Under the pieces are notes generated by a model that did no database searches, was not told where the DNA came from, and worked only from the letters and a program-made list of their open reading frames with translations. The position numbers were made by a program, and so were the translations under genes. Shown here in pieces: positions 1 to 5,488 of a stretch of 6,243 bases of DNA. Source of the stretch: Desulfobacteraceae bacterium (lineage in GTDB: Bacteria; Desulfobacterota; Desulfobacteria; Desulfobacterales; UBA11574); the NCBI GenBank assembly GCA_002868985.1, contig PKTV01000319.1, positions 1 to 6,243 of the forward strand, given 5' to 3'. The stretch's first letter is position 1. Every line of letters begins with the position of its first letter.

Positions 1-491
1 ATGGTTCAAATAAACACTGGATCGTGGACTGCGACATTCATAAGAAGACTAAACTAATTTCCATGATTAACTCTGGTAAAAGAATGTGCAAAGGGCATCT
101 ACTCAGGAATAAAATAACAGCCGAGCTTAAGAATAAGGTAGATATTTTTGGATTAATGTACAAACGAATTAATAAAAAGGAAGAAGGCTTAAATGATTAT
201 ATGTTTTCTTTAGCATTAGAGAATGCACAATATAGAACGTATATTACTGAAAAAATTTTGGATTGTTTCGCAACCGGTACAATACCAATATATTGGGGTG
301 CACCTGATATTGGGGATTATTTCAATAAAGATGGAATAATAATCTGGACTGATGATTTCGATATTGATCAGCTCAGCCAGGATCTTTACTATTCGAAAAT
401 GGATGCCATAGAGGATAATTTTGAAAGGTGCATGAAAATAGTTCCATCCGAGGATATGCTCTATGAGGAGATGATCAAATGCGGACTATAG
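1..491 (+). CDS. GT10 family (fucosyltransferase-like) glycosyltransferase, 3' end only
   Basis: This is the C-terminal part of a glycosyltransferase whose start lies left of the window. The frame is open from the first complete codon at position 3 and ends at TAG 489-491. A GTG at 24 lies inside conserved sequence (KHWIVDCDIHKKTKLISM), so it is not a start. Visible family features are KTKLISMINSGKRMCKGH, the donor-binding segment LALENAQYRTYITEKILDCF, and GTIPIYWGAPDI followed by an acidic IIIWTDDFD stretch. This order matches the C-terminal Rossmann domain of GT10 enzymes, which are mostly alpha-1,3/1,4-fucosyltransferases using GDP-fucose. The Tyr-x-Thr-Glu-Lys segment is the usual nucleotide-sugar signature. 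By family knowledge it would be cytoplasmic or membrane-peripheral, decorating a surface glycan. The next gene starts about 30 nt downstream, which suggests one transcript. Actual donor and acceptor cannot be read from the sequence. GT10 membership is fairly sure; fucose as donor is inference. Confidence 0.85.
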   Translation, partial: GSNKHWIVDCDIHKKTKLISMINSGKRMCKGHLLRNKITAELKNKVDIFGLMYKRINKKEEGLNDYMFSLALENAQYRTYITEKILDCFATGTIPIYWGAPDIGDYFNKDGIIIWTDDFDIDQLSQDLYYSKMDAIEDNFERCMKIVPSEDMLYEEMIKCGL

Positions 492-521
492 AAAGGTTAT
501 GATTAATAACGCACCTTGCTT

Positions 522-2138
522 ATGAAAAACATAACAATTAAAAACTCTTTTTTGTCCCCTATATTATTTTTTTATTTTTCAGGTTTTTTTCTTCTCTTGG
601 TCGGCTTATGCTTTGATTTCTCCACCCTTAGTTCTGTTGAGAGTATATATATTTCTGATAAATTCAACAAAGCAAATGAACTCTTTTATCATTTAAAATA
701 CATTCTGATTAGCACTGGGGTTTATATCAGTCTGTTTTCTATTTTTATTCGAAACTATTTATGCGACCTTAATAAAGTTGATTTTACAATATCCTTTTTA
801 ATATTCGTTACATTGTTGCTTTATGCAATATCGTCACAAATCCGATATTTCGACAATGATGAGTATGAACACCTTCATAATGCCTGGATGATGCTCGAAA
901 AAACCATCCCGTTTTACAGTCTCAAATTTACACACTTACCTTTTCTTGAATGGATAGTTGTTTTTTTTATGAAATTACAAGGTGAGTCTATACTAATAAT
1001 CAGGACAATGCGGCTGTTTATGTTTCTATTGTCTTGCGGCTCTCTATTTTTCGTATACCACATATCTGTTAAACTTTTCCAAACAAACCGACATGGGCTC
1101 TTAAGTGTCCTTTTAATTATCTGCAATCATGTATGGATGGAAAAATCACTGGAAATACGTCCTGACAACATAATGGTTTTTTTTGCTTTAATCTCTTTTT
1201 TGGTATTGATTTATTATTATGAGACTCGAAAAAAAATCTTTTTATTATCTTTCATCATCTGTGCCATCCTTTCCTTTTTTGGAAAACAAAACGCAGCGGT
1301 TTTTTATTTCGGAATTTTCGTTGTCTTTCTGTATCAACTTACACTTTGTAAAAAAAAGCCTGCCTTTAAAATAGCTGTGGTTAGTTTGGTTACCTCAGCT
1401 ATTTTGATAGTTGTATACCTTGTTCCGAAAGAATTTTTTTTATCTTTAGGTTTTAAACATTTGATACCGAGTGATATTAAGTTTTGGCCCACAAGATTTT
1501 TATTACAAATTTTTGAAAAAACACCACCCGTATTTATATTTTTTGTTGTTCAGTTATTTTTATATAAAAATGTTAAAATAATTATTCCTATTTTTAAAAA
1601 ATACCTTTTTTCAATTTCTATTATCACTTTCCTGTTTCTATTTTTAATGAACCGGCCATGGCTTCAGGAAATGCTTGTTATGATTATTTTCATGTCAATA
1701 CTTGGGGCCGACGCCCTCGTGCGGTTTTTTAATAGAAGAAGTTTTATTGTCTGCATCTTAATTTTATTGGCTATTGCTGGTCCGTTGCACAGTCGAATTA
1801 TACGGAAAAGTATTTTATTAAATAAAACAATGACTAGAGATATGGCTACAACACAAACGATCCTTGATATTTCGGAAAAAAACGATATAGTTTTTGATGC
1901 TTATGGAAAGGCCATATTTCGGCACCATCCTCTGGAGCCCCAATATCTTCTTTATTTTCCAGAAAAGTTTTCAAGAACAAAGGAATTGAAAAGGTCAAAA
2001 ACAAAATACCTGACCAAAGATGATGATTATTATACAAGACTTCCCGTTAACACTCTAAAATGGTTTAAAAATAATTTTGAGCAAACTACGGCAAACAAAA
2101 ACATATTTATAAGGAAAGAACTTCAAAAGAATGATTAA
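522..2138 (+). CDS. Polytopic membrane glycosyltransferase-like protein (GT-C fold, GT39/ArnT-like)
   Basis: A 538-residue integral membrane protein, given the ATG at 522. An in-frame TTG at 516 would add two residues. No good ribosome binding site separates the two, so ATG is preferred. I count roughly 11-13 hydrophobic segments up to about residue 425, then a soluble tail. After the third segment comes DNDEYEHLHNAWMM (residues 111-124). An acidic motif in the first large loop is the hallmark of GT-C enzymes such as the PMT/ArnT/GT39 group, where an Asp/Glu acts in catalysis. ERPD-like EIRPDN (211-216) and the tail motif DIVFDAYGKAIFRHHP (from 455) also recall this group. Such proteins transfer sugars from polyprenyl-phosphate carriers on the periplasmic side. 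The gene is extremely AT-rich, with many TTT and AAA codons and several 8-nt homopolymers, unlike the GT2 gene at 3483. A flippase or polymerase is a less likely alternative. Substrate unknown. Confidence 0.75.
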   Translation: MKNITIKNSFLSPILFFYFSGFFLLLVGLCFDFSTLSSVESIYISDKFNKANELFYHLKYILISTGVYISLFSIFIRNYLCDLNKVDFTISFLIFVTLLLYAISSQIRYFDNDEYEHLHNAWMMLEKTIPFYSLKFTHLPFLEWIVVFFMKLQGESILIIRTMRLFMFLLSCGSLFFVYHISVKLFQTNRHGLLSVLLIICNHVWMEKSLEIRPDNIMVFFALISFLVLIYYYETRKKIFLLSFIICAILSFFGKQNAAVFYFGIFVVFLYQLTLCKKKPAFKIAVVSLVTSAILIVVYLVPKEFFLSLGFKHLIPSDIKFWPTRFLLQIFEKTPPVFIFFVVQLFLYKNVKIIIPIFKKYLFSISIITFLFLFLMNRPWLQEMLVMIIFMSILGADALVRFFNRRSFIVCILILLAIAGPLHSRIIRKSILLNKTMTRDMATTQTILDISEKNDIVFDAYGKAIFRHHPLEPQYLLYFPEKFSRTKELKRSKTKYLTKDDDYYTRLPVNTLKWFKNNFEQTTANKNIFIRKELQKND

Positions 2139-2214
2139 TAAATTATTTGCTTTCTCATAATATTCGAGAGTGCAGATACTATATTGATCTTTGCATTTTT
2201 TTTGGATTAACATA

Positions 2215-3000
2215 ATGCCCCCAAATAGCTCCATACCTATATTTATTATCAATCTGGACAACCGACCTGACCGCCTGAAGAAAATAAGTTCCAGGCTGGG
2301 AAATCTACCCTTTATACGTATTGCAGCAATTAATGGGCAAAATCTGGATGAGCAGGAACATCTAAAACGGACTGTAAAAGACAGGATGTCAAAGAATGAA
2401 ATAGCATGCATTTTAAGTCATAGACTAGTGTGGCAGAAAATGGCTGATGAAAAGATGTCTTATGCTTGTGTCCTCGAAGATGATGCGGTTCTCAGCAGTT
2501 CTTTCCCGAACTATATTAATAATTCCGAATGGCTTCCTGAAAATTTTAACTTGATTAGGATTGAGACATTTCTGGCTAGAGTTTTTTTATCTCGGCGAAA
2601 AATTCCAGCAGGAGAAAGATTGCTGAGACAATTAGGTTCAATGCATGCGGGTACGGCTGGATATATCGTAAGTTTGAAGGGGGCGGTCAATCTTTTGGAC
2701 AAAACCCAATTTCTAGATAGTCCCCTCGATCATTTAATATTCAAGAGCACCTCGATAAACTCTGAATTTAAAGTTTTACAGATGTGTCCGGCATTATGTG
2801 TACAGGAAGATGTTTTATGCCCTGACACCTCTGAGTCAAGTGATATCGAAGAGATGCGGTCTCGGGTGCGTTCAAAAGAAAAAATCGACTTCATTCAGAA
2901 ATTGTGGCGTGAAACAAAAAGACCTTTTATGCAACTGCTGAGTCTGCTGAGGGTCGTACGAGAAAATTTGATTATTGTACGTTACGTGCCTTTCGTGTGA
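2215..3000 (+). CDS. GT25 family glycosyltransferase (LPS/LOS-type)
   Basis: A 261-residue enzyme from ATG 2215. A TTG at 2191 is in frame, but the added residues (LHFFWINI) precede the normal family N-terminus, so ATG is chosen. Only a weak GGA lies upstream (2204-2206). Domain features in order are IFIINLDNRPDRL (residues 9-21), the standard GT25 opening; EIACILSHRLVWQKM (62-76); and VLEDDA with EDD at 88-90, the metal/nucleotide-binding acidic motif. HAGTAGYIVS (144-153) and PLDHLIF (170-176) follow, where GT25 members have their C-terminal acceptor and donor features. Known GT25 members include the beta-galactosyltransferases of Neisseria and Haemophilus lipooligosaccharide. The length fits the family. 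It should act on the cytoplasmic face, using a nucleotide sugar, probably UDP-galactose or a relative. The gene lies 76 nt after the membrane protein and ends before a long spacer. It is less AT-rich than its upstream neighbour. Family call is firm; linkage and sugar are not determinable. Confidence 0.9.
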   Translation: MPPNSSIPIFIINLDNRPDRLKKISSRLGNLPFIRIAAINGQNLDEQEHLKRTVKDRMSKNEIACILSHRLVWQKMADEKMSYACVLEDDAVLSSSFPNYINNSEWLPENFNLIRIETFLARVFLSRRKIPAGERLLRQLGSMHAGTAGYIVSLKGAVNLLDKTQFLDSPLDHLIFKSTSINSEFKVLQMCPALCVQEDVLCPDTSESSDIEEMRSRVRSKEKIDFIQKLWRETKRPFMQLLSLLRVVRENLIIVRYVPFV

Positions 3001-3019
3001 TCTTAATATTTGTACCCTT

Positions 3020-3047
3020 TTGATCACAATCAGGGTAAATTTAATAT
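3020..3047 (+). promoter_or_regulatory. Candidate sigma70-type promoter ahead of the decayed gene
   Basis: TTGATC (3020-3025) and TAATAT (3042-3047) are separated by 16 nt; each matches the consensus at four of six positions. It lies about 30 nt upstream of the start codon of the remnant gene, and an AGGAG ribosome binding site follows at 3069-3073. Position is sensible but the match is modest in an AT-rich stretch, so chance is a real possibility. Confidence 0.3.
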
Positions 3048-3068
3048 TATTTTCAAGTTCGAATAGAT

Positions 3069-3073
3069 AGGAG
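3069..3073 (+). promoter_or_regulatory. Shine-Dalgarno site of the decayed gene
   Basis: AGGAG lies six nucleotides before ATG 3080. This is the strongest ribosome binding site in the window. It fixes the original start of a gene that no longer encodes a full protein, and it shows that the 5' end of that gene is intact while its coding sequence is broken. Confidence 0.7.
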
Positions 3074-3079
3074 ATCATC

Positions 3080-3437
3080 ATGGGCAAAATAGTATTTGAA
3101 AGTATTGAATCAGACGTTCATTTTTAAAACCCTATGAAGGAGTTTGCCGCGGATGCCCAGACCCTCAAGATCCGCAAAGACCCGCTTCTGGGAGGTACCA
3201 GTGTCTTTAATCCGGAACTCAAGGATAAAGCCCAGATTTTTTTCGGCAGCTGCAATCAGGAACTGATCGATAATCTAGTGTAAGAAACTTCAAAGACCTG
3301 TTTTTTCTGTGGTGAGATGGTTTCCAATAGTACCCCCCCATTACATGCCAGATTTCTCCAATGAGGGGAGGATAAGGGTCGGTGAGGCCCTCTTGTCCCC
3401 CAATCTTTTTTTCACTCGATATCTATCATACTTATAA
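3080..3437 (+). pseudogene. Remnant of a GalT/HIT-like nucleotidyltransferase gene, 5' part only
   Basis: From ATG 3080, one frame reads MGKIVFESIESDVHF, a TAA at 3125, then NPMKEFAADAQTLKIRKDPL and on to NPELKDKAQIFFGSCNQELI. A second TAA follows at 3281, then ETSKTCFFCGEMVSNSTP. After a run of seven C (3333-3339) the sense continues in the next frame as MPDFSNEGRIRVGEALLSPN and LFF. Removing one C joins the two as STPHYMPDFSNEGRI. The first stop looks like TTA to TAA and the second like GAA to TAA; both ancestral codons are guesses. RKDPL near the N-terminus, the CxxC (codons at 3299 and 3308), a following Thr-Pro and the later NLF resemble the order R-DP-L, zinc CxxC, TP, N-x-FP in galactose-1-phosphate uridylyltransferase relatives. 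Resemblance ends near 3411, so most of the gene is gone. All three stop codons end other genes here, so recoding is unlikely. Pseudogene status is strong; the family call is moderate. Confidence 0.8.
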
Positions 3438-3438
3438 T
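3409..3438 (+). promoter_or_regulatory. Candidate promoter for the GT2 pair
   Basis: A perfect TATAAT (3433-3438) is preceded, after an 18-nt spacer, by TTTTCA (3409-3414), which matches four of six -35 positions. Transcription would start near 3445, leaving a leader of about 38 nt with an AGGGG (3468-3472) ten nucleotides before ATG 3483. It sits at the broken end of the decayed gene. It would let the two GT2 genes be expressed independently of the left block. The -10 box is good; the -35 is only fair. Confidence 0.4.
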
Positions 3439-3482
3439 AAATAACCGTGAAAATTGACACAAAAAATAGGGGCTAAGATAAG

Positions 3483-4457
3483 ATGAAACTGATTGTTCAA
3501 ATTCCCTGTTACAACGAAGAAAAAACTCTGCCGCAAACCGTTGCAGACATCCCCCGGCATATACCGGGGATTGACACGGTGGAAATTCTCATCATCGACG
3601 ACGGCTCCAGAGACAGGACAGTCGAGGTAGCCAAGGAACTTGGAGTCGATCATATTGTCCGCAACACCATCAACCAGGGTCTGGCACGAAGCTTCCGCCT
3701 CGGCCTGGATGAATGTCTGCGCCAGGGCGCCGACATCATTGTCAATACGGACGGTGACAACCAGTATGCCGGCAAGGACATTCCCAAGTTGATACAGCCG
3801 ATCTTTGACCATCAGGCCGAAATTGTCATCGGCGACCGGCAGACTGCACAGATCGCCCATTTCTCACCATTAAAAAAGACCCTGCAATGGCTCGGCAGCA
3901 GCGTTGTCCGCAAGTTGAGCGGGGTGCAGGTTCCCGATGCTGTGAGCGGCTTCCGGGCCATCTCCAGGAAGGCGGCCATCCGCCTCAACATTGTTTCCAC
4001 TTTCAGCTATACCATCGAAATGCTGATCCAGGCCGGCAATAAACAGATGGCTGTTGCCCATGTTCCTGTGGATACCAATCCGCAGACCCGTGAATCGCGT
4101 CTCTATACAAGCACCCTCAGGTTCATCGGTTTCCAGCTTGTCAACATGATACGCATGTACGCCATGTACCGGGCTTTGAAGGTGTTTTTTTATATTGGTA
4201 CGGTGTTGTCCATCATCGGTGCAATACCGATTATACGTTTTTTAATTTTCTATTTAAGCGGCGAGGGTACTGGTCATATCCAGTCCCTTATTCTCGGCGG
4301 CGCAATTCTCAGCATGGGGTTCATTGCTTACCTGGTCGGGCTTATCGCCGACCTTATATCCAACAACAGACAGTTGGTGGAGATGATCCTGGAACAGGCA
4401 AGAAGGATCGAATTGGAAAGGCTGAGAGAACAAAAGGAGCAAAGTAGGGAAGATTGA
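3483..4457 (+). CDS. GT2 glycosyltransferase with two C-terminal membrane helices (polyprenyl-phosphate glycosyltransferase type)
   Basis: A 324-residue protein with a complete GT-A domain of family 2: IPCYNEE (7-13), IIDDGSRDRT with DDGS at 39-42, NQGLARSFRLGL (64-75), and NTDGDNQY (88-95), where D90-G-D92 is the metal-binding DxD. GDR (117-119) and DAVSGFRAISR (152-162) follow. Two hydrophobic helices come next, at about 234-258 and 269-293, and then a charged helical tail (about 294-320, rich in Glu/Arg/Gln) that could form a coiled coil. This architecture is that of dolichol-phosphate-mannose-synthase-like enzymes, which move a sugar from a nucleotide donor to a polyprenyl phosphate at the inner membrane. 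It probably supplies a lipid-linked sugar to a membrane transferase, but direct glycan extension is possible. The gene is clearly richer in G+C than the left block. Its start has AGGGG ten nt upstream. The next gene begins 12 nt after its stop, so the two form an operon. Confidence 0.88.
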   Translation: MKLIVQIPCYNEEKTLPQTVADIPRHIPGIDTVEILIIDDGSRDRTVEVAKELGVDHIVRNTINQGLARSFRLGLDECLRQGADIIVNTDGDNQYAGKDIPKLIQPIFDHQAEIVIGDRQTAQIAHFSPLKKTLQWLGSSVVRKLSGVQVPDAVSGFRAISRKAAIRLNIVSTFSYTIEMLIQAGNKQMAVAHVPVDTNPQTRESRLYTSTLRFIGFQLVNMIRMYAMYRALKVFFYIGTVLSIIGAIPIIRFLIFYLSGEGTGHIQSLILGGAILSMGFIAYLVGLIADLISNNRQLVEMILEQARRIELERLREQKEQSRED

Positions 4458-4469
4458 GGCAGTGAAAGG

Positions 4470-5327
4470 ATGGGCCCAAAAGTATCAATAATAATTCCAA
4501 CATTAGGGAGGGAAACGCTCTATCCTTTAATCGATAACGTCTTGAAACAGGAAGTGCCTTTTCCCTTTGAAATTATTCTTATCCCTCAAGTTAAACTGAA
4601 AGAAGAATTACTACAGGATGAAAGGGTAAGATATTTTTATGAACCGTTGGGCAAGGGATTTGCCTATTACAGGAATAGAGGGATAAAGGAGAGCAGGGGC
4701 GAAACACTGGTGTTCATTGATGATGATGAGATGCCGATGAATTATCAATGGATACGGCAAATAACTGACCCCCTCGTGAAAGGAGAGGAGGATGTTGTTA
4801 CCGCAGGTGTTACTATCAAGTTGGGACAAGGTTATGTGACAGACTCAATAAGCCTTCTGGGGTTTCCCGGTGGAGGCGCCATAGGGTTTAAAACCATGTG
4901 GCATGTTGATGAAAATAACAATACGGAACATCTGTGTTCCGGAAATTTTGCAATTAGCAGAAAAACATTAAATGAAATAAATAACTTTTCCAACGAATAC
5001 AGACATGGAAAAGAGGATGTTCATCTGGCCGACAAACTGATCGGGAATAAGATAAATATAAAATATATTGAAGAGGCCACGGTGTATCATATTGCCAGAA
5101 AAGGCTTTGTAAACTTTATCAAATGGAACATGTTAAGAGGGAAGGCCAGCAAGGAATATTTGGCTATAAACAAAGGAGGAGGCAAGATAATGAACAGATT
5201 TGCTTCCTCTGGAAAAATTTTAAAAAATGTAGCAAAAACAAGAACCAGGTATCTGCCAGGGGTCTGTATAATGATGTTCAACCAATATTTATGGGAATTT
5301 ATAGGAACCCTAAAGGCTGATCAGTAA
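4470..5327 (+). CDS. GT2 family glycosyltransferase
   Basis: A 285-residue GT-A glycosyltransferase. It opens with VSIIIPTLGRETLYPLID (5-22), the standard first strand and helix of family 2. It has GKGFAYYRNRGIKESRGE (61-78), IDDDEMP (83-89) as the DxD-type metal site, CSGNFAIS (156-163), and GKEDVHLADKL (180-190), whose Glu-Asp is the likely catalytic-base region of inverting GT2 enzymes. The usual second motif (V-V-D-D/N-G-S) is replaced by EIILIPQVK (34-42), so the Asp that normally contacts the nucleobase is absent or displaced. There is no clear membrane helix, so it is cytoplasmic or peripheral. The ATG at 4470 has GAGG ten nt upstream, inside the end of the preceding gene, and lies 12 nt after that stop, so translation is probably coupled. 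Composition is more AT-rich than the preceding gene. Many GT2 enzymes with this pattern are annotated as rhamnosyl- or galactosyltransferases; I cannot choose. Confidence 0.82.
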   Translation: MGPKVSIIIPTLGRETLYPLIDNVLKQEVPFPFEIILIPQVKLKEELLQDERVRYFYEPLGKGFAYYRNRGIKESRGETLVFIDDDEMPMNYQWIRQITDPLVKGEEDVVTAGVTIKLGQGYVTDSISLLGFPGGGAIGFKTMWHVDENNNTEHLCSGNFAISRKTLNEINNFSNEYRHGKEDVHLADKLIGNKINIKYIEEATVYHIARKGFVNFIKWNMLRGKASKEYLAINKGGGKIMNRFASSGKILKNVAKTRTRYLPGVCIMMFNQYLWEFIGTLKADQ

Positions 5328-5488
5328 ACAAAAAAAATCTAATAAGTGTCCGAATAAAAAAGTCCCTTAAGCCGTCTTGCTTCGAAAAGTTTATTTACCC
5401 TCTTTTTGCATTTTTTTGCAGTGCATAGCAGGTGAGGTAGATTTAAACTCAAATATGTTCGAATTCAATAAAGTTATATATTCTTTGG
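5328..5488 (+). other. AT-rich intergenic spacer, no gene seen
   Basis: This 161-nt gap separates the GT2 pair from the DUF1972 gene. It contains an A8 run (5330-5337) and a tandem TTTTTGCA (5403-5410 and 5413-5420). A weak promoter-like pair follows, TTGCAG (5416-5421) with TAGATT (5438-5443) at 16 nt. I found no hairpin strong enough to call a terminator and no RNA gene. The gap length suggests that the next gene may have its own promoter, but the sequence does not settle this. Confidence 0.4.

Noticed and set aside
499..525. Eight-codon reading frame (ATG 499, TGA 523-525) overlapping the start at 522 as ATGA, possibly a coupling leader peptide.
   Set aside because: The purine stretch before it is only two nt from its ATG, and a frame this short is expected by chance. 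Nothing else supports translation.
2996..3028. Inverted repeat TGTGATC (2996-3002) and GATCACA (3022-3028), considered as a terminator or a CRP-type site.
   Set aside because: The loop is 19 nt, the stem is only seven pairs and no T-run follows, so it is a poor terminator. The half-site spacing (23 nt between TGTGA and TCACA) is far from the six nt of a CRP site.
3080..3437. Programmed frameshifting or stop-codon read-through in the decayed gene.
   Set aside because: Two separate TAA codons, a frameshift and loss of the 3' end together point to decay. TAA, TAG and TGA all end intact genes in this window, so the code is standard.
3454..3484. Perfect TTGACA at 3454-3459 as a -35 box for the GT2 gene.
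   Set aside because: The only -10-like partners (TAAGAT at 3474 or 3479) give spacers of 14 or 19 nt, and the latter overlaps the start codon. The TATAAT-based promoter upstream fits better.
3432..3860. 142-codon open frame on the minus strand across the start of the GT2 gene, and other minus-strand frames under the real genes.
   Set aside because: They lie antisense to strongly motif-supported genes, show no recognisable domains and have no ribosome binding sites or neighbours of their own.
5421..5443. Sequence around GGTGAGGTAG considered as a JUMPstart/ops (RfaH) element before the DUF1972 gene.
   Set aside because: Only the GGTAG core matches the ops consensus; the flanking bases do not, and the longer JUMPstart pattern is absent.
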